Source: DATKPC01 sp035524275 (GTDB taxonomy: Bacteria > Pseudomonadota > Gammaproteobacteria > Burkholderiales > Burkholderiaceae_F). Taken from it: a stretch of DNA of 64,000 bases. The DNA lies in contig DATKPC010000014.1 of assembly GCA_035524275.1 (NCBI GenBank), positions 22,908 through 86,907 on the forward strand, given 5' to 3'. Made by a program: the position numbers and the translations under genes. The first letter of the stretch is position 1. Each line of letters starts with the position of its first letter. Below, piece after piece: positions 55,710 through 64,000 of the stretch. Below the pieces are notes generated by a model. That model worked only from the letters and a program-made list of their open reading frames with translations, was not told the DNA's origin and did not search any database.

Positions 55710-56354
55710 TCACCCCGTCGGCCGCTGCAGACCGCATCCGGCGGCGAGGAGCGCCAGGCCCGTGTAGACGACGGCCACGCCGCAGCACGCGTCGACGTGA
55801 CGTTCCACGCGAAGGAACAGCGGCCTCGTCGCGCGAAGCGAGAATGCCGTTGCGGTCGCGACGTACCACGATGTCGACATTCCCGCGATGATGGCCAGCG
55901 CGTGGAACCGCGACGGGTCGCTGGGATCGTCGGCGACGTAGCTGGAAAAAAGGCTGGAGAAGAACAGCGGCGTCCGAGCGCTGCAGAGATTCGCCAGGAG
56001 TCCCGCGCGATAGGCCGCGCGACGGTTCGTCGCCGGCCGCGGCGTGCCCCGTTCGCGCGGCGCGGTGCGCCGATGCCAAGCCTCGCGCAGGATCCGCGTG
56101 CCCATGATCAGCAGACAGGCGCCCCCCGCGAACTGGCTCGCGGACTGCAGCGAGGGTGACGCGCGCAGCGCGACGCCCAGTCCCAGCGCGGCGAGCGTTG
56201 CCCAGACCACGCTGCCGCTGGCGATGCCCAGCGCCGTGGATACGGCCAGTCGCCGCGAACCCTGGATCGCCGTGCGCGCGACGATGACGAAACTGGGGCC
56301 CGGACTCGCGACGTAGATGCCGTAGACGGCGGCGAGACTCAGCAGGGAGGACAT
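55710..56354 (-). CDS. LysE-family amino acid exporter
   Basis: A 214-residue inner-membrane protein with about six helices. The family signature is at the start: YGIYVASPGPSFVIVARTAI, then LGIASGSVVWATLAALGLGV and GGACLLIMGTRILREAW. The middle loop (YRAGLLANLCSARTPLFFSS) carries the usual N-P/K-type segment in altered form: LCSART replaces LNPK. Exports amino acids or homoserine-lactone-like compounds; substrate unknown. Convergent with the DUF427 gene and 18 bp from the secreted protein gene upstream. Confidence 0.82.
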   Translation of the reverse strand: MSSLLSLAAVYGIYVASPGPSFVIVARTAIQGSRRLAVSTALGIASGSVVWATLAALGLGVALRASPSLQSASQFAGGACLLIMGTRILREAWHRRTAPRERGTPRPATNRRAAYRAGLLANLCSARTPLFFSSLFSSYVADDPSDPSRFHALAIIAGMSTSWYVATATAFSLRATRPLFLRVERHVDACCGVAVVYTGLALLAAGCGLQRPTG

Positions 56355-56372
56355 CGTCGTCTTCGATCCGGA

Positions 56373-56831
56373 TCAGCGAAGGGCCCCGCTTCGATCCGAC
56401 GCCGGGGCCGCCCCTGAGGGCGACTTCGTGCCCCGTTCCTCTTCGGACGCCTGACCGGCATATTGCCAACCTTCGCCCTGGCGCCACTCGAACGCGTAGC
56501 CGGTCGAACGATCGACGAAGCGGCCCCGGGATTGCGTCGCCGTGACCAGCGCGGCGACGGCGCCCGGCGACCGGTCGCTGGTTGCGACCTGAACCGCCGG
56601 CAACGGGCTCGACGCTCCCGCGAATTTCCATCCTTGTCCGGCGAGATACTCGAAATGGAAAAGCGTGCCGTCGGGGCCGTCGACGACGAGCGTCGAAAGC
56701 GTTGCTGCGGCGACCGGCAAGGCATGGCGAGGCGACTCGTTGCGCGGCTCGGCGCCTTGGGCGCGCGCCGCGCCGTTCAACAGCGCAAGCGCGACAACGA
56801 CAGCGGCGGCGTTCTTCACGAAGGCATTCAC
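56373..56831 (-). CDS. Small secreted protein, unknown function
   Basis: A 152-residue protein with a signal peptide (AAAVVVALALLNGAARAQGA). The mature part has a beta-rich pair of similar segments, FHFEYLAGQGWKFAGA and AFEWRQGEGWQYAGQA, each ending in GW-x-(F/Y)-AG, which suggests an internal duplication. Domain not recognised. Probably transcribed together with the LysE-family gene 18 bp downstream. Confidence 0.65.
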   Translation of the reverse strand: MNAFVKNAAAVVVALALLNGAARAQGAEPRNESPRHALPVAAATLSTLVVDGPDGTLFHFEYLAGQGWKFAGASSPLPAVQVATSDRSPGAVAALVTATQSRGRFVDRSTGYAFEWRQGEGWQYAGQASEEERGTKSPSGAAPASDRSGALR

Positions 56832-57008
56832 GGCGGTTCCTTGGTTGCGGGTGGACTTTCGGGGCCTGCGACGGGGTCGTCATCACGTCGACCCATGGCC
56901 GTACTGTGCGGCGGGAGGCCGTGCGAACGCCTTGCGTGGGGCTGAAACGTCCTGAATCCGGGCGGTGGGTCGAGCGCGCGCGGCGAGGCGGGTGAGTGAA
57001 TGCGGCCG

Positions 57009-57141
57009 CCCTCTCCCCCCGCCCCTCTCCCGCTGGCGCGGGCGAGGGGAGTCCGGTCGTCGACTGTTGAAACGACGTCTCAACTTGCGATGACGAAACT
57101 CCCCTCGCCCGCGCCAGCGGGAGAGGGGCGGGGGGAGAGGG
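57009..57141. repeat. Long inverted-repeat intergenic element, copy 2
   Basis: Same family as the element at 34585: arms CCCTCTCCCCCCGCCCCTCT with their complement at the right end, and a loop beginning GGTCGTCGACTGTTGAAACG. The arm ends, the loop start and the total length (about 130 bp) agree. It lies between the secreted protein and the large regulator genes, within the 380-bp stretch 56832-57211, which contains no gene. Confidence 0.85.
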
Positions 57142-57211
57142 CCGACGAGGCGCGGAGAGGAAAAGGGCCGCGAGACGCGAGACGCCGCGGCCGGGCGTCA
57201 GCCGCGGAAGT

Positions 57212-59824
57212 TCAACTCGCGGGCGCGAGTCCGTCCCGCGTTGCTGGAAAGGCCACGTCGATGGCCGCCTGGTCCGTCAGGTCCTGGCCCGCGGCGCGCA
57301 GCGCGGCGAGCGCGTCGGGAGCCAACTCGCGCGAGACGCGCTCGATCACCATGTCGTAGGACAACTGGAGATTGGGCGCCTGGATCTGGCGCCCTTCGCG
57401 TATGGTCCGGTCGACGTAACCGACCAGGCGCGCGGCATCCTCGAGGCGGCCCTGGCAGGCGACGAGGTACGCGACGTGGCTGAACGCCCAGCACGCGGAC
57501 CCGGTGGCGCGTTTCAGTTGCAGGACCGTATCGCGAAGCAGATCGGCGGCCTCGGGCAGTCGCCCGAGCGCGGCGAGGGCGGCGCCGACGGTCGGCCGGA
57601 GTCCGGCCTGCATCCAGGGCGAGGCTCTCATCACCGGATGCTCCAGCGTCGTGAGACCGACGCGCGCCGCGCTCTCGTAGTCCTGCAGCGCGTAGTCGCA
57701 GAATACGATCATCACGTTCGATCCCTGCTCGTGCCAGGCCTCGCCGCCGCTGTCCCGGCACTTGCCGATCGCCACGCGGAAGTGACGCCGAGCATCCTCC
57801 ATCGAACCGACGCGGCAGCAATACATCCAGGTGCCCAGCGCGAATTCGAGGCCCGCGGCGAGCCAGCCCGGCCAATCGGACGCCAGCAGGCGCTGCGCCT
57901 CGTCCAGCGCGTGCTTGGCCGGATCGCGCAGCCCGCAATACGCGAGGTTCCAGGCCGCGCTGAGCCAGGCAAAGTACGCCCCCAAGCGGTCGCCGGTCGC
58001 CTGGAAAAGCGTGGCGGCCCGCATCGACGCCTCCGCCTGCCGCGGAAGCTGGACGAGCAACCGCAGGTCGGCGCAGGAGACCCAAAAAAGCGCGGCGGCG
58101 CTCGGCGCGGCCGTCTCGTCGACCCACGGCTCGACGCATCGGAACCAGCGATCGGCCTCGTCGCTGCATCCGACGGGACACCAGAGCCAGTGCGTCGCCC
58201 CGAGCAGGTCGACAGCCAGTGCCCGATCGCCCCCGGGACCCGCCGCCCACGCGATGGCGGCGCGCGCATTGTCCAGGTCGGGACCGATCCTCAGCACGCG
58301 CGCGAACGAACCCTCCATCGCGCGCGCATCGAGCCGCCCGCGCCAGGCCAGCGTCGCCGCCATCGTTCGAGCATGCCGGCGGCGCATTTCGCCGATGACC
58401 CCACCCTGTTCCAGGTGTTCCAGCGCGAGGGCACGGGTGCATTCCAGCAACCGGTAGCGCGGCTCCCGGCCGGGCTCGACGAGCACGAGGGACTTGTCGA
58501 CGAGCGACGCAAGGTGGTCCAGCACCGCCCAGTCGTCTATCGAAGCGTCGATCGAGGCGTCCGCCGCCAGCATCTGCACCGCATCGAGCGAGAAGCTGCC
58601 GGCGAAGACGCCCAGCCGATCGAAGACGTTGCGCTCGTCGGGCGACAACAGCAGGTAGCTCCACTCCAGCGCCGCACGCAGCGTCTGGTGGCGCGGCGAC
58701 GCGCGGCGAAGCGAGCCGCCGCCGAGCAGTTTCAGTCGCTCGTCGATACGCTGGCGCAAACCGCGGATGCCGAGCAACGGCACGCGGGCCGCCGCCAGTT
58801 CGATCGCGAGCGGAATGCCGTCGAGCCGTGCGCAGATCTCGACGACGTCTGCGGCATTGTCGGGGCCGAGGACGAAGCGCGGATCGGAGGACTTCGCGCG
58901 CGCCACGAACAGTTCCACGGCGCCGTAGCCCAGCGCCGAGGCCGGATCGGCGAGCTGCGGAACGGCCAGCGGCTGCAGGCGAACGACCTGCTCGTCGGCC
59001 ACGTGCAGCGGCTCCTGGCTCGTGGCCAGCACACGCACGGCGGGCGCGAACGACGAGAGTCCCGCGACCAGTTCGGCGACGGCGCCGACCAGATGCTCGC
59101 AATTGTCCAGCACCAGCAGCAGGCGCTGCGAACGCATCGCCTCGACCAGCGAGGGCAGCGCGTGCTCGCCGGGCGCGAGCAGGTGCCCGAGCACGCGCCC
59201 CACCGTCGGCGCCACCAGTTGCGGGTCCGACAGCGGCGCCAGCTCGATCAACCAGGCGCCGTCGGGAAACCGCGAGCGCAGGTCATGGGCCACGGCCTGG
59301 GCCAGGCGCGTCTTTCCGATGCCCGCCGGGCCGACCACGCTCACGATCCGGTTGCTCTCGAGGACCTGCCGCAGTGCGATGACGTCGTCGCCGCGGCCGT
59401 GGAGAGCCGGTAGTTCGGCCGGCAGATTTCCCGTCGGCGATGCCTGCAGCGCCTCGGCAGGCGGCCGCGGCGCCTCGCGAACCGGCTCCGGTTCCGGCTC
59501 GGCGGGCTCGCCCAGCAGCGTGAATTGATATCCGCGGCCCGGCACCGTCGCAATGGCTCGCGCGCCGAGCACCTTGCGCAGCGTCGAGATCTGCTTCTCG
59601 ATGTTGTTTTCCTCGACGACGACGCCCGGCCACACGAGGTCGAACAGCTCGTTCTTGGAGACGAGGCGCCCGCCCCGTTCGACCAGCGTCAGGAGCAGGT
59701 CGAACGCGCGCGCGCCCAGCACAACGGGCTTGCCGTCGGCGCGCAGCTCGCGCCGGCCCGCATCGAGCTCGAAGCGTCCGAAAGCGAAATGCGACGCGCG
59801 ATGGACGGTGGCATCCGACGGCAT
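57212..59824 (-). CDS. Large transcriptional regulator: winged helix, NTPase and tetratricopeptide-like region
   Basis: An 870-residue regulator. N-terminal OmpR/SARP-type winged helix (FAFGRFELDAGRRELRADGK to RKVLGARAIATVPGRGYQFT, about 12-103), Pro/Glu-rich linker, then an NB-ARC/STAND-type ATPase with Walker A GPAGIGKT (165-172) and Walker B LLLVLDNCEHLVG. The C-terminal half is helical and repeat-like (TPR-type: RALALEHLEQGG, ALAALGRLPEAADLLRDTVL). It resembles the LuxR/AfsR-type ATPase regulators that oligomerise on a signal. Target unknown. Divergent from the membrane protein at 60.1 kb with 251 bp between. Confidence 0.85.
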   Translation of the reverse strand: MPSDATVHRASHFAFGRFELDAGRRELRADGKPVVLGARAFDLLLTLVERGGRLVSKNELFDLVWPGVVVEENNIEKQISTLRKVLGARAIATVPGRGYQFTLLGEPAEPEPEPVREAPRPPAEALQASPTGNLPAELPALHGRGDDVIALRQVLESNRIVSVVGPAGIGKTRLAQAVAHDLRSRFPDGAWLIELAPLSDPQLVAPTVGRVLGHLLAPGEHALPSLVEAMRSQRLLLVLDNCEHLVGAVAELVAGLSSFAPAVRVLATSQEPLHVADEQVVRLQPLAVPQLADPASALGYGAVELFVARAKSSDPRFVLGPDNAADVVEICARLDGIPLAIELAAARVPLLGIRGLRQRIDERLKLLGGGSLRRASPRHQTLRAALEWSYLLLSPDERNVFDRLGVFAGSFSLDAVQMLAADASIDASIDDWAVLDHLASLVDKSLVLVEPGREPRYRLLECTRALALEHLEQGGVIGEMRRRHARTMAATLAWRGRLDARAMEGSFARVLRIGPDLDNARAAIAWAAGPGGDRALAVDLLGATHWLWCPVGCSDEADRWFRCVEPWVDETAAPSAAALFWVSCADLRLLVQLPRQAEASMRAATLFQATGDRLGAYFAWLSAAWNLAYCGLRDPAKHALDEAQRLLASDWPGWLAAGLEFALGTWMYCCRVGSMEDARRHFRVAIGKCRDSGGEAWHEQGSNVMIVFCDYALQDYESAARVGLTTLEHPVMRASPWMQAGLRPTVGAALAALGRLPEAADLLRDTVLQLKRATGSACWAFSHVAYLVACQGRLEDAARLVGYVDRTIREGRQIQAPNLQLSYDMVIERVSRELAPDALAALRAAGQDLTDQAAIDVAFPATRDGLAPAS

Positions 59825-60075
59825 GTCGTGTTCTTCTTTCCCGGCAAGCGGCCCGGCATCGCGTCAGACGCCACGCGGACGCCTGCGCGCCCCACGCGCG
59901 CCGTGTGCCGCATGCCCCCCGCGCATGCTACTCAGAATCGCCGGCATCGCCTAGGCGACGAACGACGGACTTGCGGCACCTTCGGACGAGCGAAGCGACG
60001 GCGCCCGGCGACTATGATTCGCCCCGGAGTCGACCGCCCGGCGAACGGAGCGGCGAAGCGAGGAGTGCCCCGACG

Positions 60076-60930
60076 ATGCGCAGCAATGAAGCCGAAGCGG
60101 CGCGCCTGATGCGCGGCATGCGCACGATGCTCCAGGCCGCCGCGCTCCTGGTGCTGATCATCGGGTTTCCGGTGTTCCTTTTCCCTCACAAGACCGACGT
60201 GTACTTCGCGTGGACGATTGACGCGCCGATCATGGCCGCGGCGCTCGGCGCTTCCTACCTGGCGGCGAGCTTCCTGGAGGCGATCGCCGCGCGACAGTCG
60301 TCGTGGGCCGCGGCGCGGATCGCGGTGCCGGCCGTGCTGACGTTCACGATCCTCACGCTCGTGGTCACGGTGCTGCACCTGGACCGGTTCCACCTGCACG
60401 CCGACGTCGACAGCGCGCGCGTGATCGCCTGGGTCTGGCTTGCCGTCTACGCCAGCGTTCCGCTGATCATGGGCAGCCTCTGGTTCCTGCAGGCACGAGC
60501 CGCCGCCGGCGACGAGCCGACGCGGGCGGCGCCGATGGCCCCGGCACTGCGACTCGCCTGGATCGCGCTGGCGCTGGTCCTGCTGCCGCTCGCCGCCTTC
60601 CTGCTCGTCGATCCGACGGACGCGGCGACGCTGTGGCCCTGGCCGCTCACCGCGCTGACCGGTCGGGCGACCGGCGCGTGGCTGGCCGGCTTCGGCGTCC
60701 TGTGTGCGCATGCCGCGGCAGAAAACGACCTGGCGCGCCTGCGCCCGGTGTTCCCGGCCGTCGCCTTCCTCGTCGCGCTGCAGGCGATCGTCCTGCTGCG
60801 CTTCGGCGATGCCGCGTTCTGGGCTCGACCGAGCGCCTGGGCCTACACGCTGCTGCTTGCCGGCTGGCTCGCGACCGCGCTGTACGCCTGGTCGGTCAGC
60901 CGGGCTTCCTCGCCGGCACGAAACTCATGA
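60076..60930 (+). CDS. Multipass membrane protein, unknown function
   Basis: A 284-residue protein with about eight transmembrane helices (AAALLVLIIGFPVFLFPHKT, AWVWLAVYASVPLIMGSLWF, AWIALALVLLPLAAFLLVDP and others). No family recognised. AGGAGTGCCCC precedes ATG 60076. Its 3' end overlaps the convergent SRPBCC gene by 35 bp. No neighbouring gene gives a hint to its role beyond the large regulator transcribed the other way. Confidence 0.7.
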   Translation: MRSNEAEAARLMRGMRTMLQAAALLVLIIGFPVFLFPHKTDVYFAWTIDAPIMAAALGASYLAASFLEAIAARQSSWAAARIAVPAVLTFTILTLVVTVLHLDRFHLHADVDSARVIAWVWLAVYASVPLIMGSLWFLQARAAAGDEPTRAAPMAPALRLAWIALALVLLPLAAFLLVDPTDAATLWPWPLTALTGRATGAWLAGFGVLCAHAAAENDLARLRPVFPAVAFLVALQAIVLLRFGDAAFWARPSAWAYTLLLAGWLATALYAWSVSRASSPARNS

Positions 60931-61462
60931 AAGTCGGACCGGGAGGCGCCGGGATCCGCTCGCGTTCCTGCGGCGTCGAGGCGCGGCGGCGCGCGCATTC
61001 GAGGACAAGGCTGCGCTCGCCCATCGCCATCGCCCAGCGGTGGTTGGCGACGAAGACCGGTGCCAGCAGCCAGGCCCAACGCTTGAATTGCGGGCGCTCG
61101 ATGTCGATTTCCCAGTCGTAGCTGACGTCGAGGCGCGGTTCGCCACCGCCTTCGACCGGCTGGAACGTCCAGACGCCGGTCCCGCGAAAATCGCCGCCCT
61201 CGGCGGCGACGACCTTGCGTAGCGGCTCGACGCGCTCGACCCGCAGGCGCCACCGCAGCGTGTACGGCAGCCAACCCTTCGTGTACAGGTCGTAGGTCGC
61301 ACCGACGTCGTCGGCGCCGCCGGCCGCGACGCGCTGCACGTCGAGGTAGACCGCCGGCCACCAGCGCGGCAGATCCGTCGGGTCGCGAAAAATCGCCGTG
61401 ACGTCCTCGGCGCTGGCGGGTATGCGCCAGTGCGTGACGATGCGGACGTGATGGTGGTTCAT
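60896..61462 (-). CDS. SRPBCC (START-like) domain protein
   Basis: A 188-residue protein of the START/polyketide-cyclase fold: an opening VRIVTHWRIPASAEDVTAIF, then DLPRWWPAVYLDVQRVAAGG, and a closing long helix (WAMAMGERSLVLECARRRAS). Such domains bind hydrophobic ligands in a deep cavity; the ligand is unknown. GGAGGG precedes ATG 61462. It overlaps the convergent membrane protein gene by 35 bp. Confidence 0.78.
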   Translation of the reverse strand: MNHHHVRIVTHWRIPASAEDVTAIFRDPTDLPRWWPAVYLDVQRVAAGGADDVGATYDLYTKGWLPYTLRWRLRVERVEPLRKVVAAEGGDFRGTGVWTFQPVEGGGEPRLDVSYDWEIDIERPQFKRWAWLLAPVFVANHRWAMAMGERSLVLECARRRASTPQERERIPAPPGPTFMSFVPARKPG

Positions 61463-61790
61463 CCAGGCCCTCCAGGACGATGACCGCGGCGACGGCCGCG
61501 GCGGCGAGGATGCGCAGTCCGGGCCGGAACGTCAACCGACCCGGCTGGCCCGGGCCGCAACACGCCGCCGCATTCAGTTCCTTTCAGGCCGGCGCAAGGC
61601 GCCGCCGGCCTGCGCCTCGCAAACTGCCGTCATCGCGAAACGCATCGCCGACGCGGAGCCGGTCCGGAGCCGGACCGGACCGCGAACCGGCGCAACCAGC
61701 GATCCACGGCTTGCGGCGACGTCGACACCCTGAACGTGTCGCCCGTCCGACGGGCCGATTTTCCGAAGACAACCCAGGAGTCGAACCGAG
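61463..61790. other. Intergenic region upstream of the surface lipoprotein
   Basis: No gene of its own. The 328 bp contain the leaders of two divergent genes. A GC-rich palindrome (CCGGTCCGGAGCCGGACCGG at about 61658-61677) and a small hairpin CCCGTCCGACGGG at about 61742-61754 are visible; neither has a T-tract. A short minus-strand frame starting at 61535 looks like a signal peptide for 23 residues but runs into the SRPBCC gene in another frame. Confidence 0.5.
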
Positions 61791-64000
61791 ATGAACGCCA
61801 AAATCGCCCTCTGTCCCGCGGTCGGCCAGCATCAGGCCCCCCGCCACGTCGCCGTCGCTCGCCTGCACGCCGCCTGCCATCAGGCCTCGGCGCTTTTCGC
61901 CGTGGCCGGCGTGACGCTGTCGCTCGCCGCCTGCGGAGGCGGCGGCGACGCCGGTTCCGCAGCGCCGGCGGCGCAGGCTGCGCCGACGCTGCAGGCGATC
62001 CAGGTCACCGAGGCGAGCCCGCAACTCGCCGCCGGAACCTCGGAGCAGCTCGTGGCCACCGGCATCTACAGCGACAACAGCCACGCCGACGTGACCTCGC
62101 AGGTGGCGTGGAGTTCGTCGAACCCGGCGGTCGCAAACTTCGGGGCCACCGCGGGGCAGGCGGCCGGCGTGAGTCCCGGTTCGGCGACGCTGACCGCCCG
62201 TCTTCAGGGTCAAAGCGGTTCGGCCGCGCTGACCGTGACCTCCGCGACGCTGGTGTCGATCGCGATCAACCCGCCGACCGCCAGCATCGCCGCCGGCACC
62301 TCGCAGGCCTTCACGGCCACCGGCACGTTTTCCGATCATTCGCGCCAGGACGTGACCGCCGACATGACCTGGTCCTCCGCGAGCGGCGCCGCCACCGTCC
62401 TCGGCGCCGGCCAGGCGATCGGCGCGGGTCCCGGCAACGCGACGATCGTCGCGACCTGCAGCGTCACCCGCGTCTGCGGCTCGATCTTCGGCAGCGCCAC
62501 GCTCAACGTCACGCCCGCGTACCTGGTGTCGATCGCGATCTCGCCGCCGAATCCGAGCATCGCCGCCGGAACGCAGCAGGCGTTCAGGGCGACCGGGACG
62601 TTCTCCGACAACTCGCAACAGGACCTGACGAGCACGCTGACCTGGACGTCGTCCGCGGCGGCAGCGACCGTCGCCAGCGGCGGGCTCGCCACCGGCGTCG
62701 CCGCCGGCACGGCAACGATCCAGGCAGCCTGCAGCGCGTCCAGCGCCTGCGTCGGGATCGCCGGGTCGACCTCGCTTGGCGTGACGGCCGCCACGCCGGT
62801 GTCCGTCGCCGTGTCGCCGCCGGCGTCGTCGTTGATGCTGCTTGGCCGGCAGAAGTTCACGGCCGTGGCGACGTTCACCGACGGCTCGACGCAGGACGTC
62901 ACGTCCGTCGCGACCTGGTCATCGTCCAATGCGGGCAACGCGACGGTCAGCAACGCGACGAATTCGAACGGCGTCGCGAGCGCGCTGGCGCTGGGACCGA
63001 CGATCGTCTCCGCGACGCTGGGCAACGTGGTCTCGCCACCGGCGCTGCTGGACATCACCCCCGACGTGATGTCGACGGTGGCGTCGTACACGGGCCGCGG
63101 CCATTCGACCGGCAAGCTGCTCCAGGCGGCCGACGGCTCGCTCTGGGGCGTCACGCAGAACGATGGACAGAATAGCGCCGGGACGGTCTACAAGCTCAAT
63201 GCCGACGGCACGATCGTTGTCGTGTACAACTTCGGAGCCCAGGGCGGAACCGACGGCGTCAATCCCGTCGACGGCCTGGTCCAGGGAACCGACGGGAACT
63301 TCTACGGCGTCACGATGGGCGGAGGTTCCGCCGGCCGCGGGACGGTCTTCCAGCTGACGCCGGGCGGCCAACTTACGGTGCTGCACGCCTTCGGCGGCCA
63401 GCCGGACGGTTCGCAACCCATGGCCCGGCTGATCCAGGGTGCCGACGGCCAGTTCTACGGGACGACCCAAACGGGCGGCGCGAACAATGCCGGCACCGTC
63501 TTCCAGGTCTCGCCGGCGGGCGTCGAGACCGTGATCTGGTCCTTCGGCGGGACGAACGACGGGCAGTATCCGCAAGCCGCGCTGCTGCAAAGTGCGGACG
63601 GACGACTCTTCGGCACGACGTTCGGCGGCGGCCCGAACGGCATGGGGACGATATTCGCCGTGCTCCCGGTGCCGATGCCGACGATCGCCGCAACGGGTCT
63701 CGTCAGCATCACGACGATCGGGGTCGAGACGGCACTCTGGCCCTTCAGCGGGTCCAACGGCGATGGCAGCCAACCCGTCGCCGGACTGATCCAGGGTGCC
63801 GATGGCAACCTCTATGGGACCACGGAGACCGGAGGAGCGGTCGGCCTGGGCACGATCTTCCAGCTGACGGCGGCCGGTGAAACCGCGATCTGGTCCTTCC
63901 ACGGCAACGATGGCTCGACGCCCTACGGCGAGCTGGTCCTGGCTTCCGACGGCAGCTTCTACGGCACGACGCTATGGGGCGGATCCCACGGCGTGGGTAC
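61791..64000 (+). CDS. Large surface lipoprotein: bacterial Ig-like repeats followed by GloVer-type repeats (3' end beyond the window)
   Basis: At least 736 residues, open to the window end. A lipoprotein-like signal near residues 35-50 ends in LAACGGGGD. Four Ig-like (BIG2-type) repeats follow, each about 90 residues, with the pattern I-x(5)-A-A-G-T-x-Q-x-F-x-A-T-G-x-F-S-D-x-S-x-Q-D-V-T (for example SIAAGTSQAFTATGTFSDHS). From about residue 430 come the TIGR03803-type 'choice-of-anchor/GloVer' repeats (LIQGADGQFYGTTQTGGANN, then GTVFQVSPAG and WSFGG). Probably an exposed cell-surface or adhesion protein. ATG 61791 follows CAGGAG. Confidence 0.85.
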   Translation, partial: MNAKIALCPAVGQHQAPRHVAVARLHAACHQASALFAVAGVTLSLAACGGGGDAGSAAPAAQAAPTLQAIQVTEASPQLAAGTSEQLVATGIYSDNSHADVTSQVAWSSSNPAVANFGATAGQAAGVSPGSATLTARLQGQSGSAALTVTSATLVSIAINPPTASIAAGTSQAFTATGTFSDHSRQDVTADMTWSSASGAATVLGAGQAIGAGPGNATIVATCSVTRVCGSIFGSATLNVTPAYLVSIAISPPNPSIAAGTQQAFRATGTFSDNSQQDLTSTLTWTSSAAAATVASGGLATGVAAGTATIQAACSASSACVGIAGSTSLGVTAATPVSVAVSPPASSLMLLGRQKFTAVATFTDGSTQDVTSVATWSSSNAGNATVSNATNSNGVASALALGPTIVSATLGNVVSPPALLDITPDVMSTVASYTGRGHSTGKLLQAADGSLWGVTQNDGQNSAGTVYKLNADGTIVVVYNFGAQGGTDGVNPVDGLVQGTDGNFYGVTMGGGSAGRGTVFQLTPGGQLTVLHAFGGQPDGSQPMARLIQGADGQFYGTTQTGGANNAGTVFQVSPAGVETVIWSFGGTNDGQYPQAALLQSADGRLFGTTFGGGPNGMGTIFAVLPVPMPTIAATGLVSITTIGVETALWPFSGSNGDGSQPVAGLIQGADGNLYGTTETGGAVGLGTIFQLTAAGETAIWSFHGNDGSTPYGELVLASDGSFYGTTLWGGSHGVG

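Noticed and set aside
61393..61535. A small minus-strand protein starting MTFRPGLRILAAAAVAAVIV.
   Set aside because: The signal-like stretch runs directly into the SRPBCC gene in a different frame, and the SRPBCC gene has its own good ribosome site at 61462.

Overview
The window is very GC-rich, tightly packed chromosomal DNA of a betaproteobacterium, most likely Burkholderiales. The clues are the gene set: a CysB-type LysR regulator, a small Trp-rich protein of the TIGR04438 type, class II ribonucleotide reductase, RhlE, a CopA/CopZ pair, a complete Liv transporter and several c-type cytochromes. There is no sign of phage, plasmid, CRISPR or insertion-sequence DNA. One tRNA gene is present, tRNA-Ala(CGC), and there is no rRNA. 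Intergenic regions carry one dispersed inverted-repeat element (two copies), three short in-phase tandem repeats and a chemoreceptor remnant.

Layout. 1-111 is the 3' end of an AhpF-like reductase. 188-5703 (minus) is a four-gene operon: an FeS flavoprotein, a second flavoprotein, and the alpha/gamma and beta subunits of a 2-oxoacid:ferredoxin oxidoreductase. 5.7-6.4 kb holds an MCP remnant and the tRNA with its promoter. 6.5-12.3 kb holds an alpha/beta hydrolase, an exported protein, the CysB-type regulator and NrdJ. 12.8-15.9 kb (minus) is a periplasmic FeS / NrfD / tetraheme cytochrome operon behind an FNR-type box. 16.2-19.8 kb holds a hypothetical gene, a c-heme chemoreceptor and an orphan, degenerate sugar-type ABC ATPase. 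20.3-23.6 kb is an unusual cluster: receiver-like/Roadblock fusion, ODP-like metallo-beta-lactamase protein, OmpA-domain protein, a tiny repeat-encoded ORF, and a membrane-anchored Roadblock-like protein.

25.0-34.1 kb is a polyol (probably D-arabitol) locus: a four-gene ABC transporter, a DalD-like dehydrogenase, an AraC regulator and a xylulokinase, which together would turn imported arabitol into xylulose 5-phosphate. 34.7-37.3 kb holds RhlE, a Trp-rich membrane peptide and a small cytochrome c. 37.5-42.7 kb is a Liv branched-chain amino acid transporter with a strong terminator after the binding protein. 42.7-47.5 kb holds a ferredoxin reductase, an epimerase, a lipoprotein, a nitrobindin-like protein and an exported phosphoesterase. 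47.6-56.8 kb holds a Lon-like protease with a companion gene, a diguanylate cyclase, CopA/CopZ, a DUF427 protein, a LysE exporter and a secreted protein. 57.0-64 kb holds the second repeat element, a large ATPase regulator, a membrane protein, an SRPBCC protein and a large surface lipoprotein cut by the window end.

The best candidate for an undescribed system is the Roadblock/ODP/OmpA cluster at 20.2-23.6 kb. The heme-bearing chemoreceptor, the FNR-controlled cytochrome operon with a CX3CH site, the degenerate ABC ATPase and the lone sedolisin pro-domain follow. All calls come from reading the sequence; no database search was run.
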